The notes beneath the pieces are model-generated. The model did not search any database. It saw nothing but the letters and a program-made list of their open reading frames with translations, and was not told where the DNA came from. Both the position numbers and the translations under genes were made by a program. This document shows, piece by piece, positions 1 through 9,065 of a stretch of 64,000 nt of DNA. Source of the stretch: Ollibium composti. GTDB taxonomy: Bacteria > Pseudomonadota > Alphaproteobacteria > Rhizobiales > Rhizobiaceae. The DNA lies in contig NZ_SSNY01000010.1 in NCBI RefSeq assembly GCF_004801285.1, forward strand, positions 145,165 through 209,164, in the 5' to 3' direction. Every line of letters starts with the position of its first letter. The first letter of the stretch is position 1.

Positions 1-1410
1 GGGACTTTCGGCCAGGACGTCGTCGACATCGGCATAGACGCTGCACCGGATGTCGATGCCGAGGATATCCGCCTCGGCCAGCCGCCAATCGACGATGCCG
101 ATCAGGTCGCGCCGCCGCTGCGAGCGCGAAGCGATCAGAATCTGGCCGCCGGGTGCCTTGTTCGCCTCGAAGACGATCACCTTGTGCCCGCGTTCGGCAA
201 GGACGCGCGCCGCCTCCAGCCCGGCAGGCCCAGCGCCGATCACGACGGCGCGGCGGCCCGGCGCGGGGCTTTTCGGAATGACGTGCGGGATGGTGCCTTC
301 ACGGCCGGTCGAGGGATTGTGGATGCATTTGCTGTCGCCGGTCCGGTGCAGCGCGTCCAGGCAATAGGTAGCCCCGACGCATGGCCGGATGCGGTCAACC
401 TGCCCAGAGGCCACCTTGTTGACGAGATGAGGGTCGGCCATCATCGCCCGCGTCATGCCGACGAGGTCCAGCAGACCTTCGCGAACCGCGTGGCGGGCCG
501 TCGCCACGTCGTTGATGCGGGCGGCGTGCATGACCGGCAGGTCCAGCGCCCGCTTCACCGCACCGGCGAAATCCAGGAACGGCGCAGAAGGCGTGCCCAT
601 TGGCGGAATGACGCGGGCAAGCCCCTCGTCGTTGCCGATCGTGCCCTTGATGACCGACAGGAAATCGATGCCGTCGCCGGCCAGCACGCGCACGGCGTTC
701 AGCCCTCCCTCCAGCGACAGCCCTTCCGGATCGTCCTCGTCCACGGCGGCGCGCAGGCCGACGATGAAGTCCGGCCCGACCGCCTTGCGGATCGCCTGGA
801 CAACGGCCCTCGGAAAGGCCAGCCGCTTCTCCGGCGTCCCGCCCCAGGCGTCGTCGCGCCGATTGGTCAGCGGCGAGAGAAACCCGTCGAACAGATGGCC
901 GTAGCATTCGATCTCGACGCCATCGAGCCCGGCCTCGCGGCAGCGCAGCGCGGCGGCGGCGTAGCCGGCGATGATGCGCTGGAGGTCCCAGTCTTCCGCC
1001 ACCTTGGGCGTGGCACGGTGGAACGGCTCGGGAATGGCGGAGGCCGAGACGGCCGGCAGCCAGTCGCCGGCATAGTGACTGGTGCGCCTGCCCAGATGGG
1101 TGATCTGCAGCATCACGGCGGCACCTTCGGCATGAACGTCGTCCGCGAGCCTGCGCAGCCATGTCTCGATCTCCGGCCTGTGCAGGACGAGGTTGCTGCC
1201 GAAGGAGGAGGGACTGTCGCGCGAGACCATCGAGGTGCCGATCATGGTCAGCGACGCCCCGCCCCGCGCCTTCTCCAGGTGGTAGAGCCGATAGCGGTCC
1301 TTGGGCATTCCCTGCTCGCCATAGGCGGGCTCGTGCGAGGTGCTGACGATCCGGTTGCGAAGCGTCAGGTGTTTCAGCCGGAAAGGCTGCAGGAGCGGAT
1401 CATGCGACAT
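1..1410 (-). CDS. OYE/dimethylamine-dehydrogenase-like flavin oxidoreductase (3' end outside window)
   Basis: Reading leftward from the ATG at 1408-1410, about 470 residues are visible and the frame stays open to base 1, so the C-terminus is missing. The N-terminal ~340 residues look like an FMN TIM barrel of the old yellow enzyme class. A cysteine cluster follows (C344, C350, C362), and then a Rossmann fold with the motif VVIGAGPAGLEAARVLAERG. This is the architecture of trimethylamine dehydrogenase and 2,4-dienoyl-CoA reductase. The position expected for the second cluster ligand is Ala347 (CVGATYC), a variant I associate with N-methylproline (stachydrine pathway) demethylases. That assignment is from memory and unverified. 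The gene starts 17 bp after dctM and is the last visible gene of the TRAP operon, so its substrate is probably what the transporter imports. Confidence 0.8.
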   Translation of the reverse strand, partial: MSHDPLLQPFRLKHLTLRNRIVSTSHEPAYGEQGMPKDRYRLYHLEKARGGASLTMIGTSMVSRDSPSSFGSNLVLHRPEIETWLRRLADDVHAEGAAVMLQITHLGRRTSHYAGDWLPAVSASAIPEPFHRATPKVAEDWDLQRIIAGYAAAALRCREAGLDGVEIECYGHLFDGFLSPLTNRRDDAWGGTPEKRLAFPRAVVQAIRKAVGPDFIVGLRAAVDEDDPEGLSLEGGLNAVRVLAGDGIDFLSVIKGTIGNDEGLARVIPPMGTPSAPFLDFAGAVKRALDLPVMHAARINDVATARHAVREGLLDLVGMTRAMMADPHLVNKVASGQVDRIRPCVGATYCLDALHRTGDSKCIHNPSTGREGTIPHVIPKSPAPGRRAVVIGAGPAGLEAARVLAERGHKVIVFEANKAPGGQILIASRSQRRRDLIGIVDWRLAEADILGIDIRCSVYADVDDVLAESP

Positions 1411-1427
1411 GGTTCGGTTCAAGGAGT

Positions 1428-2708
1428 CTAGTGTCGGAGGACGGCTGGCAGCCATGTGGTCAGCGGCGGAAACAGGATCACGGCGACGACGACCAGCAGC
1501 ATTCCAGCGAAGAAAGGCAGGAAGGCCCGCGTGAACTCGCCAAGGCGGCAACCGGTGATGGCGCAGACCGTGAAGGTGATCGTGCCGACCGGCGGTGTGA
1601 TGCCGCCAAGCGTGAAGATCAGCACCAGCAACAGGCCGAGTTGCTCGGCCGGGATGCCGAGGCTGGCGCCCATGGGAGCCAGCACGGGAATCAGGATGAT
1701 CATCAGCGACAGCGATTCCAGCACCGTGCCGGCGATGAGCAGCGCCACCGAGAGGATGACCATGAACATGGTCGGCGATATCGCGGCCGTGTCCAAGGCC
1801 GACTTCAGCAGCCGTGGAATCTGCTCGTAGGAGACGACGAGACCAAAGGCGCCGGCCGCCGCGATGATCAGCATGATCATCGCGGTCGTGAGCGCCGCTT
1901 CGCGGAAGATCGGCAGCAGATCCCGCCAGTGGATCTCGCGATAGATGACCATCGCCACGAAAAGCGAGTAGATCACCGCCACAGCGGCCAGTTCGGTGGG
2001 CGTGAAGACACCGGCGCGCAGGCCGACCAGCAGCAGCACCGGCATGAGCAGCGCGAAGATGGAGGCGCGGAAAGCCGCCCATATTTCGCCGGCGGTGGCA
2101 CGCTTGCGCGACGGCTCATAACCGTTGCGGATCGACATGACATGCACGGTGAGCATCATCACGACCAGCATGACGGCCGACACGCCGATGCCCGACATGA
2201 AGAGGTCGCCGATGGAGACGTCCGCCATGACGCCGTAGATCACCAGGCTGATGGACGGCGGCAGCAGGGGCGAGAATACGGACGAGGTCGCGGTCAGGGC
2301 GCTGGCGAAGCCGTTCGAATATCCCTTGCGCCGCATGATCGGCACCAGGACCTTACTGTCGATGGCCGCGTCGGCGCTGGCCGAACCCGACATGCCGCCG
2401 ATCAGCACGCTGTTCATGACGTTGACCTGGGCGAGACCGCCGCGAAGGTGGCCGACCAGCACGTCGGCAAAGCCGATGAGCCGTTCGGCGATGCCGCCGC
2501 GGACCATGATGGTGCCGGCCAGAACGAAGAACGGCACCGCCAACAGCGGAAAGGACGCCATGGAGGTCACCATGCGCTGCACCACGATGATGTCCAGGCT
2601 GGGCGTGACGGTGAAATAGGCGACCGAGGTGACAAGCAACGTGAAAGCGATCGGCAGGCCGATGGCGATCAGGCCGATCATCAGCAGCATGAACAGGGCG
2701 ATGGTCAT
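1428..2708 (-). CDS. dctM: TRAP transporter large permease (DctM type)
   Basis: This 426-residue, very hydrophobic protein has about a dozen membrane segments. Its length, and GGMSGSASADAAIDSKVLVP near residue 105, match the DctM/TRAP-T large subunit, which moves the substrate across the inner membrane using a sodium gradient. The ATG (2706-2708) overlaps the dctQ stop in an ATGA arrangement, indicating translational coupling. The oxidoreductase gene follows 17 bp downstream. The substrate cannot be read from the permease. The neighbouring flavoenzyme and the carboxylate-binding arginine of the binding protein suggest a carboxylated, perhaps N-methylated, compound. Confidence 0.95.
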   Translation of the reverse strand: MTIALFMLLMIGLIAIGLPIAFTLLVTSVAYFTVTPSLDIIVVQRMVTSMASFPLLAVPFFVLAGTIMVRGGIAERLIGFADVLVGHLRGGLAQVNVMNSVLIGGMSGSASADAAIDSKVLVPIMRRKGYSNGFASALTATSSVFSPLLPPSISLVIYGVMADVSIGDLFMSGIGVSAVMLVVMMLTVHVMSIRNGYEPSRKRATAGEIWAAFRASIFALLMPVLLLVGLRAGVFTPTELAAVAVIYSLFVAMVIYREIHWRDLLPIFREAALTTAMIMLIIAAAGAFGLVVSYEQIPRLLKSALDTAAISPTMFMVILSVALLIAGTVLESLSLMIILIPVLAPMGASLGIPAEQLGLLLVLIFTLGGITPPVGTITFTVCAITGCRLGEFTRAFLPFFAGMLLVVVAVILFPPLTTWLPAVLRH

Positions 2709-3238
2709 AGCGCGGTCCCCTTGCCCTGCTCGATATCGTCGAGTTCACCCAGGCTTTCGGGTTCGGCGCTGTAGCTGTCGCTCCTCGCCCCACGCAGCGC
2801 GGCGACGAGGTGAAGCAGGACGTGGACCAGCATGCCGGCGATCCCGACGAGCACGGCGACGGCCAGTACCCGTCTGGAAAGACCCGTCGCCGGCAAGGGC
2901 GAGAAGTTGGTGCGGCTGACGAACGTCCAGGCGCGCAGGAGAAGCAGCCCGAGCGTTCCCGCCATGATCGCGTTGGTCAGGCAATCGAGAAGCGCCTGGC
3001 CGCGAGAGCCAAGCCGCATGCGCAACGCATCGACGGCGATGTGCCGACGGCGGCGCAGGACGCCGATGGCTGACAGATAGACCAGCCAGACGAAGCACAG
3101 TTCGGCGATTTCCGAGGCGCCGAGAATGGACCGGGACAGGAGGTATCTGGAAAACACCTCGGCGCCGAGGACCACGACCATTACAGCCAGCAAAATGGCC
3201 GGCACATCGTCTTCTATGAAAACGACTAATCGTTTCAT
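2705..3238 (-). CDS. dctQ: TRAP transporter small permease (DctQ type)
   Basis: About 177 residues with four predicted membrane segments, including the stretch LCFVWLVYLSAIGVLRRRRH that is typical of DctQ. DctQ partners DctM in the membrane. I place the start at the ATG at 3236-3238; an in-frame GTG at 3251-3253 would add five residues, and neither has a strong ribosome-binding site. The C-terminus is hydrophilic and acidic. The gene overlaps dctM by 4 bp. It is separated from dctP by a strong hairpin (3261-3289), a common device for making more binding protein than membrane subunits. Confidence 0.92.
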   Translation of the reverse strand: MKRLVVFIEDDVPAILLAVMVVVLGAEVFSRYLLSRSILGASEIAELCFVWLVYLSAIGVLRRRRHIAVDALRMRLGSRGQALLDCLTNAIMAGTLGLLLLRAWTFVSRTNFSPLPATGLSRRVLAVAVLVGIAGMLVHVLLHLVAALRGARSDSYSAEPESLGELDDIEQGKGTAL

Positions 3239-3260
3239 GGGAAAACCGTCCACTGTGTTG

Positions 3261-3289
3261 CCGTCCGTCCGGCATTGCCGGACGGACGG
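3261..3289 (-). promoter_or_regulatory. Intercistronic hairpin between dctP and dctQ
   Basis: A perfect inverted repeat with 13-bp arms (CCGTCCGTCCGGC and its complement) and a three-base ATT centre lies between the dctP stop and the dctQ start. No T-run follows on the minus strand, so an mRNA-stabilising or partial-termination hairpin is more likely than a full intrinsic terminator. The expected effect is extra dctP message relative to dctQM, but this is inferred from position only. Confidence 0.6.
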
Positions 3290-3297
3290 GCACGAAA

Positions 3298-4302
3298 CTA
3301 CTGGGCGAGTGCGCGGATCTGGCCCACGAGATCGGCCGGCCAGTCCTTGGAGCTGGTGTAGAAGCCTTCCGTCGCGGCGCGATAGGCCGGGATGTCCGCT
3401 TCATGGATCTCGACGCCGGCCGCCTTCATCTGTTCGATGTGGCCGTTCGTGCGCTCGGTATGGGTCTTGGCCGCCGCCTCGCCGGAGGCGGTGAACTCCT
3501 CCACGAGGACCTTGCGATGATCCTCACTCAGCCGCTTGAACGCGTCTTCGCCCATGGCGTAGCCGAGCCAGGGGCGGATGTGGCCGGTGCGCGTCAGGTG
3601 CTTGCTCACCTCGTGCCACTTGGCGGCGAAGATCGCGTTGGGCGAGGATTCGGTCGCGTTCACCACACCTTGTTCCAGGGCGCCGTATGTCTCGCCGTAG
3701 GTCAGGCTCGTCGGGATGGCGCCGAGCGGCTCGAAGGTGGCGAGCCAGGCTGCAAGCGGCGGCAGGCGGACCTTCATGCCCTTGAGGGACGCCGGATCGG
3801 CAAAGGAGCGGTCGCCGATGATGTCGCGCGGCTCGTCGAACCAGTTGAGCGCGAGAATGCGCAGGTTGCCCTTCGCCGCCAGTTCCTCGGTCCACTCCTT
3901 GAACATATCCGACTTGGCGAATTTCTGCGCCTGCTCGCCATTGTCGAAGAGGAAGGGACCGGACAGGATGCCGAGCGTGGGAAAGCCCTTTTCCGCGGCG
4001 CCGGAGGCGTCGACGAAGACGATGACATCGCCGCCCGAAACGGCCTGCTCGACCATGTCGGCATTCGTGCCGAGTTCGTTCGCCGGGAATATCTGGATGT
4101 CGAGCGCACCGCCCGTTCGCTCACGAATCCTATCGGCTGTGGCGGCCAGCACCTCCTGCTCGACGGACGTCGTGGTGTAGCCGTGCGCCAGGCGCAACAG
4201 GACCTTGTCCTGCGCGACGGCCACGCCTCCCGCGAACAGCGACAGTGCGCTGCCCGCCACCAAAGCCAGCGCGAGCCGGCGGCTGAAATTGATCACTCCC
4301 AT
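3298..4302 (-). CDS. dctP: TRAP transporter periplasmic substrate-binding protein (DctP type)
   Basis: The 334-residue protein starts at the ATG at 4300-4302, which follows AAAGGTGAGGAAA, a good ribosome-binding site. An upstream in-frame ATG would spoil the signal peptide. Residues 1-31 form a secretory signal ending in GGVAVAQ. The mature part has the DctP fold features, including VRLPPLAAW, whose arginine usually salt-bridges a substrate carboxylate, and SLTYGETYGALEQGVV. It binds substrate in the periplasm and hands it to DctQM. The gene is first in the transporter operon, about 50 bp downstream of the GntR regulator gene. Confidence 0.95.
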   Translation of the reverse strand: MGVINFSRRLALALVAGSALSLFAGGVAVAQDKVLLRLAHGYTTTSVEQEVLAATADRIRERTGGALDIQIFPANELGTNADMVEQAVSGGDVIVFVDASGAAEKGFPTLGILSGPFLFDNGEQAQKFAKSDMFKEWTEELAAKGNLRILALNWFDEPRDIIGDRSFADPASLKGMKVRLPPLAAWLATFEPLGAIPTSLTYGETYGALEQGVVNATESSPNAIFAAKWHEVSKHLTRTGHIRPWLGYAMGEDAFKRLSEDHRKVLVEEFTASGEAAAKTHTERTNGHIEQMKAAGVEIHEADIPAYRAATEGFYTSSKDWPADLVGQIRALAQ

Positions 4303-4352
4303 TTTCCTCACCTTTCCCCTTCGGGTTTCGTCTTGCATTCCAGTGACAGGCC

Positions 4353-5069
4353 TCAGGCCTGCAGGGTCCTCAGCATGAGGTGGGCCTGCAGCCTGCTTTC
4401 TTGCGATCGGCTTTGAACGACCGCCCTCTCAACGGCGGCGATGCCACGGTCCCTGAGATGGTCGAGTATGGCGACGGTCGCCTCGGCGTCTGCGCTTTCG
4501 ACGATCCGCATAAGATGCTCGTGCTCCTCGAACACCTGCTTGCGGTGATCGGCCTCCGAGGCGAAGACCAGCCGGTAGTAGATGGTCCGCCAGCTATCGG
4601 TAGAATCCCAGAGGTTGCGGAGAATGCGCAGCAGGACCGGCTCGCGGCAGGCCTCGAACAGGGTGAAATGAAAGGCGCGGGTGCGCGACGCGACCTCCCC
4701 CGCGTTTTCGGGGTTCATCGCCTTCAGCTCCGCATGGACCTGCCGCATGGAAGCGGCGAGTTCCGGACCGAGTTCACCGGAAGCGGAAGCCTGGCGAACG
4801 GCCTCGGCTTCAAGCAGTTGGCGGAGCCGCTGAATGCTGCGCAACTGCGTGGCGTCGATGCGCGCCACCGTGTAGCCGTTGTTGCGCTCGTAGGTGACGA
4901 GCCCATCCGCCTCCAGCAGCCGCAGCGCCTCGCGCACCGGGATACGCGAAAACCCGTAGGCCTCTGCGATCTGCTCCTGGATCAGCCGCGTGCCGGGCAG
5001 GACCTCTCCCGACAGGATCGAAGCCCTGAGCTGTTCCACCGCAATTTGCGTGGCAGAAGCCTTCGCCAA
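4353..5069 (-). CDS. GntR-family regulator, FCD type
   Basis: The winged helix (about residues 10-75, with SRIPVREALRLLEADGL) is followed by an all-helical FCD ligand domain (about 90-225). The frame is open further upstream, but the best start is the TTG at 5067-5069: it lies 5-6 nt after GGGAGG and sits just before the DNA-binding domain, giving 238 residues. A start further upstream would add about 85 low-quality residues. The gene precedes dctPQM and the flavoenzyme on the same strand, so it probably controls that operon in response to its substrate. A direct repeat of ATACACT lies 30-50 bp upstream of the start. Confidence 0.88.
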   Translation of the reverse strand: MAKASATQIAVEQLRASILSGEVLPGTRLIQEQIAEAYGFSRIPVREALRLLEADGLVTYERNNGYTVARIDATQLRSIQRLRQLLEAEAVRQASASGELGPELAASMRQVHAELKAMNPENAGEVASRTRAFHFTLFEACREPVLLRILRNLWDSTDSWRTIYYRLVFASEADHRKQVFEEHEHLMRIVESADAEATVAILDHLRDRGIAAVERAVVQSRSQESRLQAHLMLRTLQA

Positions 5070-5099
5070 GATCGCCTCCCGATCGCATCCGATGATTGG

Positions 5100-5119
5100 A
5101 TACACTAAGTAGATACACT
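5100..5119. promoter_or_regulatory. Candidate operator upstream of the GntR gene
   Basis: The heptamer ATACACT occurs twice as a direct repeat with a 13-bp period (5100-5106 and 5113-5119), in an AT-richer island between the GntR gene and the divergent secreted-protein gene. Regulators of this class commonly bind next to their own promoter, so autoregulation is plausible. Only the repeat itself is seen; binding is inferred. Confidence 0.35.
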
Positions 5120-5263
5120 GGGCGAAGGCAAGCTTTTTTTTGCAAGGGCGCCTCTCGGGCCGGCCACCGAGCGCAGGCGTGGCTCCCGCTGCAGGCGTTT
5201 CGTCACATATCTGCCTCAAACGGGGCATGATTTCATCGAGGGGGCTTTCGCAGGAGGACTCCC

Positions 5264-5779
5264 ATGAGAGTGAAAGCTTACCTTGCCGTACTGACCTGCT
5301 TCGGCCTGGCAGCCGGAGGTGCATCGCTAGCCTCTGTCGATGGATTGAGCTTGACCAGCGCAGCCCACGCCAAGGGTGCCGGCAACAGCGGCGGACACGG
5401 CAATGGCGGGCGTGGCGGCTCCAGCAATGGCAAATCGTCGGCCAGCCACGACAAATCGGCCGCTGTGCACGGCAAATCCGCCACGCACAGAACCTTCGTG
5501 GCGACGTCGCAAAGTGCGTCTGTTACCCGCTCATTTGGAGCGTTGAGCGCGGCTCACGCATCAGCCACGGCCCGCGAGCACGCCGCCCTCAACTCGGCGG
5601 TCGGCAAGATTGCCACCTATGAAAGCAGCCGCGAGACGGCACTGGCCCTTCAGGACCCAGCCGCCCAGGCGCAAGCGCTGGATGACGCGGAAATGCAACT
5701 GGCGGCGGCATTCGGCAGAACCGAACTGTCGGCGGCTGAGATCGACCGGATCAACGCCTTGCTGGACGCTCGGCAATAA
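5264..5779 (+). CDS. Secreted low-complexity protein of unknown function
   Basis: 171 residues, with a start supported by AGGAGG eight bases upstream of the ATG. Residues 1-36 look like a signal peptide ending in SAAHA. Next comes a low-complexity stretch rich in Gly, Ser, Asn, His and Lys (residues 37-75, with three near copies of H-x-K-S-A). A helical, Ala-rich C-terminal half follows, ending in ELSAAEIDRINALLDARQ. I do not recognise the family. It is transcribed away from the GntR/TRAP operon. An envelope or periplasmic role is likely from the signal peptide, but nothing more can be said. Confidence 0.75.
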   Translation: MRVKAYLAVLTCFGLAAGGASLASVDGLSLTSAAHAKGAGNSGGHGNGGRGGSSNGKSSASHDKSAAVHGKSATHRTFVATSQSASVTRSFGALSAAHASATAREHAALNSAVGKIATYESSRETALALQDPAAQAQALDDAEMQLAAAFGRTELSAAEIDRINALLDARQ

Positions 5780-6064
5780 CGGCGCTCTACGTGACTTGAT
5801 AAAGCCATTTCGCGGCCCGCCGCAAATCGCGTTTTCGATCACGCGGCAGAGCTTTCGCATCGGCGATCAGGTTGCGAGGATTTCGAATTGACCTGCAATC
5901 GAAGGGCGCGGGTTGCAGGCCATCGATTTGAAGCAAGCACGGAACGGGTGCAGCAGATGTCGCGTCGATGGTTCCGGTCGATCCGACTGTCGCACAAACA
6001 CGACCGAATGGCCACGGGCGGGCTCAGCCCATTCCAGGCCAGCAACAGATGGGCTGCCTAGCTC

Positions 6065-7621
6065 CTACTCCCACTCGATCGTTCCCGGCGGCTTCGAGGT
6101 CACGTCGTAGACGACGCGGTTGATGCCTTTCACCTCGTTGATGATGCGAGTGGCGGTGCGGCCGAGGAATTCCATGTCGTAGTGGTAGAAATCCGCCGTC
6201 ATGCCGTCCACCGAGGTGACGGCGCGCAGCGCCAGCACGGAATCGTAGGTGCGGCCGTCGCCCATGACGCCGACCGTCTGCACCGGCAGCAGCACGGCGA
6301 AGGCCTGCCAGATGGCGTCGTAGAGGCCGGCCTTGCGGATCTCGTCCAGATAGATCGCGTCGGCCTCGCGCAGGATTTCCAGTTTCTCGCGCGTCACGCC
6401 GCCGGGGCAGCGGATGGCGAGCCCCGGACCGGGGAACGGATGGCGGCCGATGAAGCTGTCGGGCAGGCCGAGTTCCTTGCCCAGCGCCCGCACCTCGTCC
6501 TTGAACAGTTCGCGTAGCGGCTCCACCAGCTTCATGTTCATGCGTTCGGGCAGGCCGCCGACATTGTGGTGCGACTTGATGGTCGACGACGTCGCGCCTG
6601 TGAAGGAGACGCTCTCGATGACGTCGGGATAGAGCGTGCCCTGCGCCAGGAAATCGGCGCCGCCGAGTTTTTTCGCCTCCTCCTCGAACACCTCGATGAA
6701 CAGGCGACCGATAGTCTTGCGCTTCTTTTCCGGGTCGCTCTCGCCTTCAAGGGCCGAGATGAATTTGTCCGCGGCATCGACCAGGATCAGCGGCAGGTTG
6801 TAGTGCTGCCGGAACATCGCCACCACGTCGGCCGCTTCGTTTTTCCGCATCAGGCCGTGGTCGACGAGGATGCAGGTGAGCTGGTCGCCGACCGCCTCGT
6901 GGATCAGCAGGGCAGCGACGGAGGAATCGACGCCGCCAGACAGCGCGCAGATCACCTTCCCCTTGCCGACCTGTTTGCGGATCGCCTCGACCGCCTGCTC
7001 GCGATAGGCCGCCATCGTCCAGTCCGAGCGCAGGCCGGCGATATGATGGACGAAGTTCCGGAGCAGCTTGGCGCCGTCCGGCGTATGCACCACCTCGGGG
7101 TGGAACTGCACGGCGTAGAACTTCCGGCTCTCGTCGGCGATCGCCGCGAAGGGCGCGCCAGTGGAAGTACCGACGACGCGGAAGCCGGGCGGCAGGGCCG
7201 TGACGCGATCGCCGTGGCTCATCCACACCTGGTGGCGCGTGCCCTTCGGCCAGACGCCGTCGAACAGCGCGCTGTCGTCCTGGATTTCGAGGAAGGCGCG
7301 GCCATATTCGCGATGGTGGCTGGTCTCGACCTTGCCGCCCAGCTGGGCGCACATGGTCTGCTCGCCATAGCAGATGCCGAGCACCGGAATGCCGGCCGAG
7401 AACACCGCGTCCGGCGCGCGCGGGCTGCCGATGTCGACGGTGGAGTGCGGGCTGCCGGAAAGAATGACGGCCTTCGGCCGGATGCGCTGGAAAGCCTCGG
7501 CGGCCGACTGGAACGGCACGACTTCGCAGTAGACGCCGGCCTCGCGCACCCGTCTTGCGATGAGCTGCGTGACCTGGCTGCCGAAGTCGATGATGAGAAC
7601 GGTGTCGGGATGTGTCGTCAT
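6065..7621 (-). CDS. guaA: GMP synthase (glutamine-hydrolysing)
   Basis: 518 residues, the normal length, converting XMP to GMP in the cytoplasm. The N-terminal class I amidotransferase has nucleophile C84 in GICYGEQ and the HPE pair in [10 protein letters not shown]. The ATP-pyrophosphatase domain has the P-loop [12 protein letters not shown] near residue 230. The C-terminal dimerisation domain ends in the diagnostic [13 protein letters not shown]. The gene follows rsmB, a thioesterase gene and a nucleosidase gene on the same strand. A 107-bp gap to the nucleosidase gene may hold its own promoter. Confidence 0.99.
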   Translation of the reverse strand: MTTHPDTVLIIDFGSQVTQLIARRVREAGVYCEVVPFQSAAEAFQRIRPKAVILSGSPHSTVDIGSPRAPDAVFSAGIPVLGICYGEQTMCAQLGGKVETSHHREYGRAFLEIQDDSALFDGVWPKGTRHQVWMSHGDRVTALPPGFRVVGTSTGAPFAAIADESRKFYAVQFHPEVVHTPDGAKLLRNFVHHIAGLRSDWTMAAYREQAVEAIRKQVGKGKVICALSGGVDSSVAALLIHEAVGDQLTCILVDHGLMRKNEAADVVAMFRQHYNLPLILVDAADKFISALEGESDPEKKRKTIGRLFIEVFEEEAKKLGGADFLAQGTLYPDVIESVSFTGATSSTIKSHHNVGGLPERMNMKLVEPLRELFKDEVRALGKELGLPDSFIGRHPFPGPGLAIRCPGGVTREKLEILREADAIYLDEIRKAGLYDAIWQAFAVLLPVQTVGVMGDGRTYDSVLALRAVTSVDGMTADFYHYDMEFLGRTATRIINEVKGINRVVYDVTSKPPGTIEWE

Positions 7622-7728
7622 GGCGGGCCTTTAAAGACAAAGTCGAGTCGGCGCAATGGGTTGGCGCGCAGAACCGACAGTCCGATTCAAGCGCTTCATG
7701 TACTGGCCAAGCGCCTTTGCGCGGAGAT

Positions 7729-8367
7729 TCAAGGCGCGAGCGTACCTGTTGCGAGCGCTTCGGAAAGACGCCCGATGGCGACGGCCAGTTTTTCGTCGAT
7801 GATGTTCAGATATTCCGTCCAGTCGCCGACATGACTGAGTTCGGCCGCACCGTCGGAAATGCCGCGCAGAGCAATCAGCGGGACGGCGAAAAGCTGGCAG
7901 GCGCGCAACACCGCGAAGGTCTCCATGTCCACCATGTCTTCGGCGATCGCATCATAGGCGGCACCCGAAACGATTGCCGCACCGGTGGACAGCGTCGCCT
8001 CGGCGATGCCGGGAATGCGCAGCGGCAGCGGTACGGTCGCCGGCAGGTCGAGGAAAGGCGTGACGCCCTTCTTAAAGCCGAGCGGCGAAGCGTCCATGTC
8101 GCGATAGCTCACCGAGACCGCCTGGTAGACGCCCGTCTGTTCCAGTGTTCGCGAACCGGCGGAGCCGAGGGAGACGACGAGGTCCGGCAGGGCGCCCTGC
8201 TCTTGCAGCCTGGTCAGCTCGGCGCCCATGACTACGGCGGCCTCGACCGGCCCGACACCGGTCAGCAGCGGCGTGAACAGGCGGCGCAGGTTCGGGCCGT
8301 ATTCGGCCTCGGCCGCCATCACGAACAGGACCGTCTTGCCGGCGATGTGCGTGACGGGGTTCGTCAC
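7729..8367 (-). CDS. 5'-methylthioadenosine/S-adenosylhomocysteine nucleosidase family protein
   Basis: 212 residues from a GTG start at 8365-8367. The phosphorylase/nucleosidase fold is recognised from SLGSAGSRTLEQTGVYQ, the nucleoside-binding VDMETFAVLRAC and the catalytic-Asp segment ALRGISDGA. It would cleave adenine from methylthioadenosine or S-adenosylhomocysteine, removing inhibitors of methyl transfer. It is somewhat shorter than the E. coli enzyme (about 232 residues), so specificity within the family is uncertain. It lies between a thioesterase gene and guaA on the same strand. Confidence 0.88.
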   Translation of the reverse strand: MTNPVTHIAGKTVLFVMAAEAEYGPNLRRLFTPLLTGVGPVEAAVVMGAELTRLQEQGALPDLVVSLGSAGSRTLEQTGVYQAVSVSYRDMDASPLGFKKGVTPFLDLPATVPLPLRIPGIAEATLSTGAAIVSGAAYDAIAEDMVDMETFAVLRACQLFAVPLIALRGISDGAAELSHVGDWTEYLNIIDEKLAVAIGRLSEALATGTLAP

Positions 8368-8476
8368 GGCTGCGCGGCCCCTATCCGGTCAGAGGCCTGC
8401 TGCTCCGCAGTTCCCTGACGTTCGACGCCTTCGAAAGGTCTACCGGATCTTTCGATTTGCTGCGCGAACCGGCGTC

Positions 8477-8935
8477 TCACCCCTGCATTCCCTCACGTCC
8501 GGTCACCGTCATCATGGTGCCGGTCATGGTGGCGATCAGCTTGGCTTCGCCGTCGGCAGCGATGGCGTAGGCCTGACCGTCGGCGACGATGATGGTGCGG
8601 CCCGGCTTGGTGACGGAGCCGCGGAACAGGAAGCGCTCGCCCCTGCCGGGCGCCAGCAGGTTGACCTTGAATTCGATGGTCAGCACGGCCGCATCTTCCG
8701 GCATCAGCGAGAAGGCGGCGTAACCGCAGGCCGAATCCAGCGCCGTGGAAATCACGCCGGCATGGAGGAAGCCGTGCTGCTGGGTCAGCGCCTCGCTGTA
8801 GGGCATCTCGATCTCGACGATGCCGGGGGTCACCAGCGTCAGGTCGGCGCCGATGGTCGCCATCGCCTGCTGGCGGGCGAAGGAAGCGCGCACGCGCTCT
8901 TCATAGTCGGGGGCCGGAACGATCTTGGCTGCCAT
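8477..8935 (-). CDS. PaaI-family hotdog thioesterase
   Basis: 152 residues starting at the ATG at 8933-8935; the frame is open upstream, but that part is non-conserved. The hotdog signature is QQHGFLHAGVISTALDSACG, equivalent to the HGG/Asp active-site helix of PaaI-type acyl-CoA thioesterases, followed by VLTIEFKVNLLAPGRGE. It probably hydrolyses an acyl- or aryl-CoA in the cytoplasm; the substrate is not readable. It sits 130 bp downstream of rsmB and about 110 bp upstream of the nucleosidase gene. Confidence 0.9.
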   Translation of the reverse strand: MAAKIVPAPDYEERVRASFARQQAMATIGADLTLVTPGIVEIEMPYSEALTQQHGFLHAGVISTALDSACGYAAFSLMPEDAAVLTIEFKVNLLAPGRGERFLFRGSVTKPGRTIIVADGQAYAIAADGEAKLIATMTGTMMTVTGREGMQG

Positions 8936-9065
8936 GCGGGTGCTTTCGCTGCTAACGATCGCGTTATCGCAGAGGCCGCGACGGCAGGCAATCGCGATTT
9001 GTGCGGTGCAACAAGATGCACGGACTTTCCCTCTCGCTTGAGGGGAAGGGAAGCCTGCGCTTCGT

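Noticed and set aside
5780..6064. Small genes in the gap before guaA
   Set aside because: Short open frames on both strands lack ribosome-binding sites and plausible composition; I see nothing in this gap.
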